DNA of 64,000 nucleotides, taken from positions 29,321,625 to 29,385,624 of the forward strand of contig NC_084599.1 of assembly GCF_033807715.1 (NCBI RefSeq), given 5' to 3'. Source of the stretch: Cololabis saira (lineage: Eukaryota > Chordata > Actinopteri > Beloniformes > Belonidae). Made by a program: the position numbers and the translations under genes. Position 1 is the first letter of the stretch; the number at the start of each line of letters is the position of its first letter. Positions 24,250 through 36,984 of the stretch are shown here, piece after piece. A model generated the notes under the pieces. It saw nothing but the letters and a program-made list of their open reading frames with translations. It made no database searches and was not told where the DNA came from.

Positions 24250-25045
24250 TTTCCTGTCTTCAACATTTAAAGGTAGGGTATGCGACTTCTGAATGACATC
24301 ATATCACTGTTTTGTCGATGGTTTGTTTCAAATATCAACGGAGCTCCTCTGCCCTCAGTGCTCTCTGAAGCCGCATTCACACGGCCAGTTTCATCCACGC
24401 CTGTAAAACCTTTATTCTACGTGTCTGTGTTGCCTCCACCAGCTGAAGCCAGGCCAGCATCTCTGTACCTCCTAGACTACCTCCTTCCAGCTGCCGTAAC
24501 ATCCTCCAGCAGTGAAGGGGGGAAAACCAGAGACCAGCACTTTTTTCACCACCGTGTGCAGCGAGTGACCAACACACACGGGATTTCTTCATGACTGTGG
24601 ACCACAAAGTAGCACACAGGCGAAAGGAACTGTTCTCAGATTGTGGAACATCATAGTGCTTCATGTACATGCTGTGTATGGAATATCCCGCCCTCTAAGT
24701 TATGGAAATAAGACCTGGAAACAGGCATTGTGGCATAGAATTGTCAAATTGCTTTATTTCATTGATTGCTTTTGTAATACTGTATTTGACCCGGTCTTTG
24801 TACGTTTTGACCGTATAGAAATGTAATTCTTGCCATTGTAAGAATGAGATGTACATGCTGTACTTTACTGCCCTTACTTTTTAACAACTTGTGCTTTCTA
24901 TTATTTTACCTCCTTTCTTATCATTTTATTTCATTTTATTTGTTATTTATGTTTTAATTGTGTCTTGCTGCTTTTAATGTTGATGTAAAGCACTTTGAAT
25001 TACCTTGTGTTGAATTGTGCTCTACAAATAAACCTGCCTTGCCTC
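24250..25045 (+). mobile_element. Interspersed repeats including a LINE 3' tail
   Basis: 24250-24300 opens with GGTAGGGTATGCGACTTCTG, a sequence I associate with teleost repeats. 24850-25045 (CTGTACTTTACTGCCCTTAC ... AATTGTGCTCTACAAATAAA) matches the tail at 53900-53937 plus 54537-54680, where it is split by an insertion. Boundaries of the middle part are not resolved. Confidence 0.6.
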
Positions 25046-25907
25046 TTGGAATCTCTGTGAATGCACTGCTGGGGGGTGAAGGCTGAATAAAGACGGATCA
25101 CCAACTCTAAGCGTTCAAATCCTTTGTTGGAACTCAGCACAAACAAAATAAAGTTAGGATTAACTAAATGGAAAAATTAAGAACAGAATGTTAATTAATG
25201 TTTGTACTCAAATTAGGAAACAATCTACCTTAAATAAAACTACATAAAATGTGTAATGTCATTACTTGAAAACATTTGTGTAAACAGCAAAGGAAAACAG
25301 TCAATGGTGCTGGTTGTTGAAACAGCACACACCACAATTTGCTGAGATGCATCTTCTGGACGTGTATTATTCAACCAGAACTAATCTAGTTTATTCATTT
25401 ATAAATAAAATCTTTGACGATCATATCAAAATCAGATTATCTAAATGAGGATCAACAATTATGACGAGGAAGATTAAATCTTCAAAATGCTCTGACATTA
25501 TCTTAGTGTCTTGCCATTTACTGAAGAAGTGATATGAACTCAAAATAACTTTAAAATCTTGATTATGGCCCAAACTTACTCTCACTCACACACGTTCATA
25601 TTGATACAGCAGCTGGTCTGACCAGGTTATTTCAAACATGTTGACTGTCAGGTTCTTCTGTAGTACTTTAGTAATAAAGTGGTCCTTTATTCATTTAAGG
25701 TGTAGTTTAGGGAGGTATTTTTGATAAGAGTGTAGGCGTATTTTTATTGCACAAATGGCTCACTAAAATGAGCCAATGTAAATATTACACTACGAACAAG
25801 TTTGGATACCGCTATCAAAACAAATGCAACATTATAACATTAAAAAAATGAAAATAAAAAAATCTTCACAAGGGTCACAGACTTTGTCGCTACCTCAGAC
25901 AGCCCTT

Positions 25908-25998
<91 letters not shown>

Positions 25999-27124
25999 AA
26001 GATTATTCTGAGATGATTCCAACAACAGTTTCCTTCAGTCCACAATGTACACAGTTTTGTTCATAGAGCTGATGCTTAAATGTGTACCGGTTTAATTCAT
26101 GTTTTGTTAAAATGAAAAAAAAAAAAGAAACAGAGAAACAAAGTTTATTTCTCATAAGATGATTACGCTCATCTGTTCAGCTCTGACTTTATTTTAATTT
26201 TTTGGTGAGGCTGCAGTCGCTGCAGGGGACAGGATGTGGCGCGCTGAGCCAGAGATTTGTGTACCACGAGTCAGTTTGATCTGTTGTAAATCCTGCTAGA
26301 GTCAAAGAAGATCATGGATTATTAAACTTCCCTTTAAGCAATAACATCCAATTCAGCCTCCTGTTCTACAAGAGTTTGATAAAAACCCAACACAGAAACT
26401 CACAACACAGGCTTAAACTTACGCTCAGTATCCAAGACTGTAAGACATGCAACGTCTTCATAAAAATGATTCACAATCAACATAAATTGTGTCTACGTTA
26501 CCAGAAAATGACCAGAATCTTTGCTTCTTCATCTACTGTCACTGAAAAAGGCTGTTTTATCCTTGTTTTTCCTTTGTTAATAAATCCTTCTCTACCACCG
26601 CGACATAAGCAAAAGACACAAATCACTGCTGATGCTGACAGCAAGTTATGTTAAGAATATCTGCATTCTCCACTTTACATTCAGAAACTACCATCTTTAA
26701 ATTTTAAGAACGAATGATTACTTAAGAGCCACAAGTACTAAAGACTTACTATACAGAGAAATAATGTGATAAGGAAGAAACATGGGGAAAAATTGGCCAA
26801 TTATCTTTTGATGTCCAGTGAGCTCATATCATCAGTCACAATTTGGATTTATCTTTAATTTGTTTTACAAACCAGTCGTATGGTATAAAAATAAGTGCAG
26901 ATTACATATATCAGTATCCTTTAATCAATGCACTTTGACTCTTTTTCTATTTATCTGTTTATTTCGTTTTGCACATGGCCTGCGTGTATACAACTACAAC
27001 AACTACAACTACTACACCAGGGTGAAATTAGTAGGTCCCTGACACGCTTGTGGACAGACTGATGGTTGACCATGGCTGATGGTGAACAGGTGTAAGTGAG
27101 CAGAAATAAACCTAAAACATGCAC
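25046..27124. other. Intronic or intergenic DNA
   Basis: Contains the AAT/ATT palindrome at 25905-26001 and a short CAACTA-type repeat near 26990-27016. No supported exon. Confidence 0.5.
25905..26001. repeat. Head-to-head (AAT)n/(ATT)n palindrome
   Basis: An (AAT)n run is followed directly by its inverse (ATT)n, centred on 25957/25958, and the outer flanks CTTTATAAT and ATTATAAAG are also inverted. The right arm is about 44 bases and the left about 53. Confidence 0.95.
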
Positions 27125-27570
27125 AACCAGGGGCTCCTAACTACTCACAGATAATCAATACTAATATATCTTGTCTTTGGTACCTTTGACAACATATCTG
27201 TGCCTCTCCCCTCTCTGTTCTTCATTCTCTCTTTCAGATCTCCCTTTTCCTGCTCTACCTAATCATAAGGAAGCCCCCCCCTTATTATCCAGGTCCTGAT
27301 CAAGGTTTCTTCCCTCTTAAAGGGGAGTTTTTCCTTCCCACTGCTTGGCCTAATGTTTTTCCCCCACTAAGGGAGTTTTTACCTGCCATTGTTTATGTAA
27401 TAATTGCTCGTGGGTCATGTTCTGGGTCTCTGGAAAGTGCCTAGAGACAACTTTTGTTGTAACAGACATTTTATATACAGTACAGACCAAAAGTTTGGGC
27501 ACACCTTCTCATTCCAACAAATGGGTCCAAACTTTTAGTCTGTACTGTAAATAAAACTGAAATGAAATGA
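27125..27570 (+). mobile_element. CR1/L2-type LINE 3' tail, second copy, with nested mini-transposon
   Basis: Longer relative of 17090-17402, with about 60 bp missing from that copy (around CTCCCTTTTCCTGCTCTACC). The tail is interrupted by the 70-bp element at 27478-27547 and then resumes as AATAAAACTGAAATGAAATG. Confidence 0.75.
27478..27547. mobile_element. 70-bp TA-flanked mini-transposon (Tc1/mariner-like)
   Basis: Begins CAGTACAGACCAAAAGTTTG and ends with the inverse of CAGTACAGACTAAAAGTTTG. TA at 27476-27477 and 27548-27549 is the expected mariner-type duplication. Only about 25 bp separates the arms. Confidence 0.85.
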
Positions 27571-30500
27571 AGGACTGCACTATTGAAAACAACCCAGATT
27601 GATGTGTTTCTCTGATTGATTGTACACCTATAAATGGCCTTCCACAGGCACTGCTGAATGGAAATCAAAGTCAGATCCAGAGATACCAGACTAATGACTG
27701 GTATCAAAGAGTTGGAGTCAGAGTGGCGGGCCAGGATACAGGCAACCAGCCACAGAATCCTGTTTGCAATGCCTTTGTGTAAAAGAAACCCCCCAAAAAA
27801 ATGCATCAACATGCATCAATGGTTGTGCAATAGGGAAAGAATATTCTGCTCTGGAGTCTGTGTTTAGAGGGGCAAACCTCATTCATTCATTCATTCATTC
27901 ATTACCTGGTTAGTTGGGTTTTATGAGAGCTCATGAAGGGGTTGAACCGAGCTTGTGTGTGTCTCTTGGTTAGAGTGAACAACCATTCAGCTATACTCAG
28001 CTAAACATAACAATAACAAGCTATCATGCTGTGGCCCAGTGAACATGCTACTGGGGCCGCTGGTATATAATCCAGTTTACCATACGGTTCTTCACTTGTG
28101 TATCACAGTTACTCAAGTCAGGCTTCATACTCATGAGTATCATCATGTTCCCTTTATATGCACGTCGTTTTGCATCTCTGAACAGCTACAACTCAACCCT
28201 TTGATCTGCAGTTATATTGCTTTTTCATGTATTTGAATAACGGCAGTATAAAAATGTTGCCATGTCAAGCCTTTTAATGTATTTTCCTACAAATCATGCA
28301 TGTTTCTCATAACTGTCCAGCTGCTTCTTTGACCGAACATGCACGTCTCCGTGGACAAGCAGCTTGCGCTGCTCACGTAACCTAACTGTATAAACAGGAC
28401 CAGCTGTTCACACGCTGGAGGCACATCCTCAAATCTGCAGGAGATGTGCATATTTCACATGAAGTTTAACCATTTTATTAAAAAGGAACATTCAAATGAT
28501 GTTCATTTAGCCCCAAACATGAAAACAGGAGAGTGTTTTATTGTCACCTTCAGGGATGAGCAGCAGCAAAAATGTTTATGGGACTTTTTCCAGAAAGAGA
28601 TGTTGAAACACGACAGGAGCAAAAAGCACTACCAAATACAGGGATGATGCTTGAACCTTATTATGTTTCATAAGAGTCAGCAAATGGTTTATGCCAGTAG
28701 TCACTTATGAATAATACAACTTTCACAGTTTCCTCTGACTGAGTCGTGAAACAGAAAAAGTCCCTTCAGAAGTGTTTTTCCTTTCTTTTTGACTTGTTTT
28801 TGAGAAATTGTCTCGTCTCAGTCAATTTGCCATCGCTGACGACTAAACATACTGAATTAACCATGAGTCTCGGTTATTGCTGCTGTGGAGAAGAATCCAT
28901 TTACAGGCAGAAATCCAAGCATTACTGAAGGCGAAGCACATTGATCTTATGAACAAAACATGCAGCAATATTTCACTGGAATTTGTGTGAAATTTCCTCC
29001 AATCATATCACAGTTTAGTTTTAGGTTCTGATGATCAAAATGAAAGGGTACCGGTTAACTTCAAAACCTTATGTACACATTTCTGGAAGAGATGTACTGA
29101 TACTATATCCCCCTCTCAGAAGACTGGGCTTTGAGTATTGATCAGAGTACTGATCCAATACCAACAGGTATTTTCCCTTTTAATATCTATGATTACTGAT
29201 CATTATTGTCATGACTGTGATTGCTGCCTGTTCGACTTCCTGTTAAACCCTTTCTTAAGCACGAATAAATACGTGCAAATGATCAGGGTTACCTAATTAT
29301 ACAGTATGAGTGATTAACATAAAATAAATCTGAGAATTCTACTGCAGACATGGATGGTAAAAAGGCATTTATATTTAAACATTTAACACATTGGACGTCC
29401 AAATGTCCAATATGCTGTATATAATGTATGTATTCCTAACTTAGAAAACTGTAACAGGAATCCAGATGTTCACGAAAGCAGCAACATCCAGCAAACAGGT
29501 GCTCGTCATCCAGGACAATCAATTGTATAGTTTTGGCTTTTCTGATTTTTTAGGAGGGGGATCTCTTCTTGTCCCTTGTCTCTTGTCTCCTGCCGTTCGT
29601 CCCTCTTTCACTTTTACTTAATAAAATCGTGCCATTTCACATGATGACACTTTAAATTTAATAAGGTTGTTTGTGTCATTTTCAGCAACTTGCGCCACCT
29701 CTGGAAACCACAACGTTGCATACTGAGCATGTCGCAGCTTTTCCTGTGCACTTTTCACATTGCCAAGATAGTGCTAATACTGGATAGCTGGATCAGTCCA
29801 ACAACTCAGGTGCTGCAGCTCATCTACCTGCAGACTCAAAACAGGAAGTTGCACGGCAGTATTGCTTAACTTCCTGTGCTGGCTTTTATAGCGAGGAAGA
29901 AGAACTGGGATACTGTTTATAAAAATTACGTATGCGAAATACGCGCATATATTTACTCTTATTTTCACCAAAATAAGTGAGTATTTTCAACATTCTGGTA
30001 TCCCGATCAGAACAACTCTACTTGCTACCCAGTCAGCTGTAGTAGACTTTTTCTTTTTAATTCTGTAGATCTTATGGACTAATTTATCAACCGTTTAAGG
30101 CTTATTCCATTTAAGCTGTTGTAGTGCTTCAAATATGAGTCATAAAGAATTATCTACGCTTTTACTTCAGAAAGACCTGAGCCCAAAATAGTGCTTTTCC
30201 ATCCGCAACCCTGAGAAAAATCAAAATGTACACTGTACTGCGGAAATGTCCCTCTTACGTGATTACACAGCAATGACAGGAACACGCTCACTTTGAGCAT
30301 TCAGTATGAATTATTCTTATAATTTAATATTTTGAGGGCTTCATTCCTTTTTTCTCTCATGGAAAAAATCTTTTTTAGTTGCCCGAAAGCCCCTATCCAT
30401 GTAACACTGCACTGTAGCCTGCAACAGCTTGTTTGATCAAAGCTCTTCCCAATCTCAAGATGCTCTCTGGCAGTGTGAGTCAAAGTACAGAAAGTGCACT

Positions 30501-33500
30501 CTGACATTTCAGTCTGGTTGTTTTCGAGGCTACCACTTCTCGAAATAATGACGGCCTGCATATTCTCTGACAGGAGCTGATGTTTACTGCGGGCTCTAAA
30601 GATGCCGGGATTCTCAGAAGTGCTTCACCAAAAAAAAAAAAAACTTGAATAATTATATGAGTTTTCCCCCTCAGTGACAGGTGCCACCATTAACTGCACG
30701 GATGACCACTTCACATTTAGTTGTGTCGTGATGCCGGCTCTGTGACAATGTTAGATGGAGCATCATTAATGTTACGAGTGATATATGTGTTTTTCATAAT
30801 GCTTGCTCTAACGAGAGCAAACATGAGGCCATTTCTGGCCGACCCTCACATCCCCATGAGGTTCTAATTAGCGCTTCAATAACAAACACCTGTAGGGTCA
30901 ACCATGATAAACATGCAGGAAAAAGTGCCCAAACAACCGAGCACTGTGTAGACTGCAGAGTGGGGTTTCTGTGTGTGGAGCTTGTTTCAGCAAATCCTGC
31001 AGATGCGCAATAGTCTTGGGATCCGAGGAGCTCGGAGGATGAATCGGAAGCTTGTTTGCCAGTGAATGTTTCGCTTTCTGAAACTGGGCTAGGTAGCAGG
31101 ATACATTAACAATACAACCACCTCGTGCAGCGTATCCCTCACGTGTAAGTTGAACTCTCCACCCTGGCAAAACAGACTCTTTAATGATTAACTATCTAAG
31201 GAGCGGCATACTTCTTGAATTTTCCAATCAGCCACCATAAAGTGAACACTCAAGGCGTCTTGTGATGCCATCTTCGTGGTGACGCACAGCAGATAGCATC
31301 TATGCTTGTTAAAATCAAAGAAGATAAGATCTGCAAACAGTCTCAGCTACACCCAGTGCAGCACCACACAGCCACTGTGGGAAATTATCACTCACAACAC
31401 CGGACGTGCATGCCGACCATACACGTATATCTCTATGAATCATTACTACTGTTATAGATATGGCTCACTCTCACGTTGTGATGGTTGCAGGTTGGGACAA
31501 AGTATGCGACAGATAACCATGAACTGGGAGTCTCCAAGCTGCCCCATGATGATGTCATGAATATTAGGAAGCAAACTGGCATCGCAGGGCCTTTTGGAAA
31601 TGTATTATTTACAAAAACTGTCTGGAATAGTAACTGGTTACTTTTCAAATTAAGATCTTGAAATACAAACTGTATAAAAAAAGTATTGGGGGCACGTGGT
31701 AGTTCAGCCGTCTCACAGCTAGAAGGTTGCATTTGATAGTCAGGCTTTTTCTTTCTTCTTCCCAAAATACTGGGTAGATGTAAATCCCCATAAAGTAACT
31801 ACACAAGAAGATATGTCTCCACAAGACAAGCAAGACCACACATATTTTCAACCTAAATACCAAACTGAAAAAAGTCTGACTCAATCAAAAGTCTCAACAA
31901 ACTTTCAGTACAGCAACGATTAACTGAAAGGATGCTGCTGATAAATCTAGTCTGTATTTTAATCAAAGCCCAAGTGAAAGCCCAAGCATGTTTTTTTCCT
32001 TAAAGCATCCTCATATTCTCACCACTATTTTCTGGAAAAGTGACAAGATAAATCCCTTTTTTTCCTTTTTGTCAGATTACTTGTGAGTCATACACAGAGA
32101 CAAAGGCATATTTAGGCATGCCTCTGCAAATGTTTGCGGCTCAAACAGCATCAGTGCTGGTGATGGATGGAGAGGAGGAGGGGTTGTTGGCCGATCACTG
32201 GAGCAGGTCGCCATCTAATGGAGGCTGAGAGGATGCTCCAGCCTGCTCTGTGTCAAACAGACACCTAGACGCTCCTAGAAGTTTCCCACAGCAGAAAAAC
32301 TGGTCTGACTCAAAGGTTTCAAAAGACGTGAGAACTGCTCGAGGCTCTGATCAAAACTACATCAGTCCTCTGTGAGTGTGACGGGAAACTCAGTTGACAA
32401 AGCAAAAAAATAAAAAAAACAAATTCTCCATGTCTTCACTGTGGCAAGCACTTAGAACCCATACAGATGATGAGTTGTTGGATAGATTCACTTAAAATTC
32501 AGAACATTCTTGTAAAAGAATAATACCACAAAAAAAACCCGAATACACAAGCAGCTGCTTTTATCACAGAATAATTGACTTAAATACAATCTTTGAACAT
32601 CTAATTAAGATTTTTTTTTTTCAATCACAGCCGAACTTTGTAGTGAGGGGGCAAAGCAGGCATGTAAACTGAAGCATGCATTCAGCAACAGATGTGGCAC
32701 ATTTTTGCTGTCATCTATTTTTAAGTTTGTGTGAGAAAGTGAACGAACAAGATGAAAAGATAAGCAACTGATTATTGATTGAAGCACTGGGGAGAAAAGA
32801 CAAAGAATGAAAACTTTTAGAGTGTTGGTCACAGTTACTTGAAGGAGAGTGGAGGAAGCCGATATGGAGGAAGGAAAGAGATAAAGGGAGGAGGAGGGAA
32901 TACATAAATATTTTGGGGAAATACATTCCATGACGGTTTACTCATGAAGCTGAATTGTTTGATGAATGCAACTGAGATCACTGCAGCAATTGCAAAATAC
33001 AATGCAGTAGAACAGTGAGAACAGACTACTGCTGTCTGTACTTGTCTTTTCAATAACATTTTAGAAGATATTAGACAAACACACACACACACACATACAC
33101 ACACAGCAGGACAAATGTTGTAAAGGTGCAATAAGAACACTTCCTTGGAAATATCTGGTTGAACGAGATTATCTTAAGCAAACACACAGTAAGCAGCAGC
33201 AGAAATGCGAACATTAACTTTTAAGTCATTGTCAGTACAGTATTTTACTAAAGTTTAATGTATTTAACTTGTGCAATTTTTAATCTAAATTTTGGAGCTG
33301 TGTTTATTTGTTTATGATATCTATTCACTGCATTATTCACTGTATTTGTATTATTGTATTTTATATTCAGTATCTTTTATCCTTCTTTTGCCTGACCAGG
33401 GACAAAGACTGCAAATTAGCTGAAGCTAGACGTCTTGCATGCATCACATTTTTCATTCTTTGTGACAATGTGTATGTATCGTCCCTGTTAAATAAACATT

Positions 33501-33835
33501 AAAATAAAAAAATAAAAAATACCAGAAAAAAGGTTAATGTAGTTATTAAAAGTAAATGAGAAAAACACCAGACTTCTTAAATAGTTTAAAAGTCTGACAA
33601 TGTATTCATTTTTTTCTGATTTCCTTTCTTTTTCAGAATTTCCTCTCCCGGTAGTTGCCCGTCAGCCCGACATAATAGCACATTATTCTTATTATTATAA
33701 TCATGATCATTATTATAATTATTTTTTACCAGAAAACGCTGGTAAACAGACACAGTTGCCTGCTCTCTGAATACATAGAGTTTCCAAAAGTCTTAATGTC
33801 TGGATGTGAGTGTGTATCGAGTCCCTTCCACTCAC
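27571..33835. other. Intronic or intergenic DNA
   Basis: Holds a (CATT)n run at 27879-27904 and otherwise no supported exon. The plus-strand 67-codon frame at 28444-28647 has no recognised family or splice context. The segment 30640-30890 has several homeodomain-like TAAT cores and balanced composition, but conservation cannot be judged here. Confidence 0.45.
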
Positions 33836-33912
33836 CGCAGCGTCCGGCCGTCTTCTTTCGTGGGTTTTTGTGAACTGAAGGAAGTCGCTGACAGCGTTTT
33901 GTCAGGTAACGC
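33836..33912 (-). other. Candidate non-coding first exon (possibly distal 5' exon of the PDE4 gene)
   Basis: CpG-containing segment ending in GACGCTGCG followed by the strong donor GTGAGT at 33835. The exon part has no ATG in a long frame, so it would be 5' UTR. A TATA-like TAATAAAAATGG lies just upstream at about 33933-33945, and paired CREs lie at 34009-34027. The right limit (transcription start) is a guess from the TATA-like site. Position and strand make the PDE4 gene the natural owner, but no transcript evidence is available. Confidence 0.4.
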
Positions 33913-34008
33913 TGCTGCACTTATCGTGCTTTTCCATTTTTATTACTGCAGTTAATAGTTGGTAACTTTAGACTTCAAACTCTGCAAGTTGCAAGGATGC
34001 GTGCCCAG

Positions 34009-34027
34009 TGACGTCACGGTGACGTCG
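34009..34027. promoter_or_regulatory. Tandem cAMP response elements
   Basis: A perfect palindromic CRE, TGACGTCA (34009-34016), is followed after three bases by TGACGTCG (34020-34027). An E-box-like TCACATGA lies next to them at about 34037-34044. Full CREs bind CREB/ATF proteins when near promoters. Confidence 0.6.
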
Positions 34028-34261
34028 ACGGGCAGGTCACATGACAGGAAGCGTTGCTGTGGCACGTAAACAATGTTACTACGCTGAGCACGAGGTCTGC
34101 TGGGCGCTCTTCCCCTGTGCTTATTATGTTATTGTCCGCAGTGCTGGCATGGAGGTCCAAGTCACATAGAAAACATCTGTCTTGGCTTACCTGTTTATGG
34201 ACCATCTATTATTACATATTTATCAGATTAGCGTACTGCCTTGATTTATGCTGGTTATATT

Positions 34262-35002
34262 CAGTACTCGAGTTGTAAAAGAAAAAAATCAGGGGGGATG
34301 GTGGATTTTATCATATGGGGACAGATAATTTGTGCTGATTACAAATAATATAATATAGGCTATTACAAATAATAGCAGTGACCAAAACACCTGCAGAAAT
34401 ACTGCAGGAATGACATAGCAGCAGTTAAATGCAGCCTTCTGTAAGCTTTAAATATCCACTGGCCTTACATCAAATACATCAAAACACAACAATAAAAAAC
34501 AGTTTTCTGAACTTATCAATATGAGTCTGTACTTCACAGGATAGGTAAAATGGATCACTGCAAAAACTCAAAATCTTCAAGAATATTTGTCTCATTTTAG
34601 TAGGAAAATCTCATTTACACTTAAAACAAGACTCATCACTGGAAAAAACCACAATTTTCACCTGTTTCAAGTAGATTTTCTCTTGAAATAAGTAGAAAGA
34701 TCTGCCAGTGGAACAAGATTTTTTTGCTTGTAATAAGAGGATAAATCTTGTCCCACTGGCAGATTTTCCTACTTATTTCAAGTGAAAATTTACCTGAAAA
34801 GGTGAAAATTGTCACATTTTTCTGGTGTTATTTTTCTGGTGATGACTCTAAATGTTGAAATAGCAGTAAAACCACATTCATTGATGAAATTACATAAGGG
34901 ATGGAAAGGGGGGATGGCAGGTTTACAGGGGGGAGGATTTGGACCGTTTTTATTTCAGGGGGGATGCCATCCCCCCCTCATACCCCCTCAACTCGAGTAC
35001 TG
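34262..35002. mobile_element. hAT-type element with perfect 8-bp TSD (family B)
   Basis: Termini CAGTACTCGAGTTG and its inverse CAACTCGAGTACTG. GTTATATT is repeated exactly at 34254-34261 and 35003-35010. Next to the ends are G-run and C-run blocks (GGGGGGATGG and CCATCCCCCCC). A foldback repeat fragment occupies 34557-34815 inside it. Confidence 0.9.
34557..34815. repeat. Foldback repeat, left part, nested in the hAT element
   Basis: Starts CACTGCAAAAACTCAAAATC. The arms TCTGCCAGTGGAACAAGATT and AATCTTGTCCCACTGGCAGA are inverted around a short TTTTTTGCTTGTAATAAGAG loop. The outer right end is missing; the matching right part of the family is at 61886-62039. Confidence 0.75.
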
Positions 35003-35063
35003 GTTATATTTGTATCTGGAAAAAAAAAACATGTGCAACAGTCTTTAACGCCTGTAGCCTTAC

Positions 35064-35697
35064 TAGGGTTGCCAACCGTCCCTTGAAAAACAGAATCGTC
35101 CCCGTATTTATAAACTAAAGTACGCGTCCCGTATTGAGCTGAAAAGGGACGCACTTTGTCCCGTATTACTGTGAGAGTCAAAAAATAGTCATAAAATGCC
35201 AATGGAAAATGGCATTGAGCTGTTGAGTTCATAAGTTATTTGTTTCTGTTTTACTACAACTGTAGCCTACAGTCATGGCCTTTGAGGCACAAATATGTTT
35301 AAAAGTTTTCTACAGACTTTCTGTTTGCACTTTTGTTATTGCACTAAAAATGTGCACTATTACAGAATGGATGTTCTGCCTGCTTTCTATTGTTTTATAT
35401 TAATTTATACAATTTTAAGTAAAGCAGGACAGGTTTCTGTTTAAAAAAAGATACTTATTTTATTCAGTTGATTTTGTTATTTTGCATTAAAGTGAATTGC
35501 TGGATACTGATTTGTTTTCCATGTGTTTATGGCATTCAAAAATACGCATCTCAGGTTCAGGTTCGAGTCCAATAGTGAAAAAATAGTTTCACTGACAAAA
35601 AAAGGGTCTAAAAAAATGTACCACGCCAGGAAGGGTGAAGACAATCGCGTTGGCAGGAGGTGTCCCTTATACATTTTACAGGGAGTTGGCAACCCTA
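35064..35697. mobile_element. hAT-type element with perfect 8-bp TSD (family A, complete copy)
   Basis: Ends TAGGGTTGCCAAC and, inverted, GTTGGCAACCCTA. AGCCTTAC is repeated exactly at 35056-35063 and 35698-35705. A decayed relative is at 6251-6808. It sits 61 bp from the neighbouring hAT element and encodes nothing evident. Confidence 0.9.
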
Positions 35698-35705
35698 AGC
35701 CTTAC

Positions 35706-36984
35706 TGCTTTATCAAACTGTTAATTAGTTGTTTATTTTACAGTCTCTTTATTAAGAGACAAATAAAAAAAATGTATAATATAAAAGATTGACCATTTAA
35801 TTTGTTCACTTTTGTATAGTAGTAGAGAGAATGATTTTCTTTTTCTTTTCTCTCTCCTGTTAAAATGGCATTTAAATTTGAAGGAGCAGTCTGTTTGAAT
35901 ACTTTTTAGCTCTCATAGTCCCCGTCCATGATACCAGCAAAAACCATAGACTAAAATGACTGGCCAAACCTGAGTGACATCAACCCCCTCTCTTTCCTTG
36001 CACTGCACAACCTGGCAGAACAGAGGACTCAGGATGCCGGCTGGTACACGCCCACCTTATGTCATCAAAGCTTGTCTGGTCTACAAACACCATGTTGTCA
36101 TCATGTTTCAAATATTATTATGGTTGTAAGATCAGGAATGACAGCTGCATCTAGCTGATGCTGGTTTAACTGCTGAGTGCTTCGCTAAGTTTTGTAGCAG
36201 ACAAAGACTCAGGAGGAAGTATTAATGGCTAGCCATTGGCCAAGCCAATCATATGTCTATGCCCCATTTTATAAATAAGTGCATTTCTTTTTGGAATTTT
36301 ACTTGAAGTGGTACAAAAAATAGCATGAAATTCAATGGAGATTGGCTCAGTGTTCAGCTTCAACCAAGGGGGTAGATTGTCGGCACTTAGCAAAAACCAC
36401 TCAAAAGAACCGTTGTTTCTTGGCTCAACTGTGTATTACTTTACTTCACTATATAACACATTAACAATTATGAAAACACTTACATTGGACATAATGGCAG
36501 AGGGCAACTAAGACACTCAAGAAAGTAATGACGTAAAATAACATTTGTGCACTTGCATGATGTTTGAAAATAATCAAATCATTGCGTTAGTCCAACTCAA
36601 GTCAGAATTTTAAGAGATAGAGTGATAGTCAGATCCGGTAAGAGACTAAACAAGAGGTTATCTTTGACATCGTCATAAAAGTGAATTAAACCCTGCTACA
36701 ATAAGGAGGCCTTCGAGCAACAGACTGCAGAAGTTCTGCGGCCCCTCTTTTTCCAGAGGAAAACCACAACTAGTTGAACTCATTGGACACAAAATAAACC
36801 CCATCTTCAGAGCAGAAGTGACTGTACAAGCAAAAGTCAGTATTTCCCTCAGAAACAAGTGCAGATTGAACTCTTTAAGTAGATTGTCCAATATAGACAT
36901 TTGCAATGATATTAATTAGCACTCCATTCAATTAAGGTTTAATCAGAATCAGAATAATTTCATTAACTTTGAATTGAGTTGTTA
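35706..36984. other. Intergenic or intronic DNA
   Basis: No supported exon or repeat recognised. Confidence 0.4.

Noticed and set aside
25824..26066. Poly-Asn/poly-Tyr open frames
   Set aside because: Produced by the AAT/ATT palindrome.
28444..28647. 67-codon plus-strand frame with protein-like composition
   Set aside because: No recognised family, no acceptor/donor or promoter signals.
33901..33920. Plus-strand donor-like TCAG|GTAACG at the CRE region
   Set aside because: The TATA-like box and CRE order fit the minus strand better; the opposite reading has no supporting exon.
35555..35580. GGTTCGAGTCC, resembling a tRNA T-arm
   Set aside because: It lies inside a hAT element and no acceptor stem, D-arm or anticodon arm is formed around it; a similar string at 6715 is in the sister copy.
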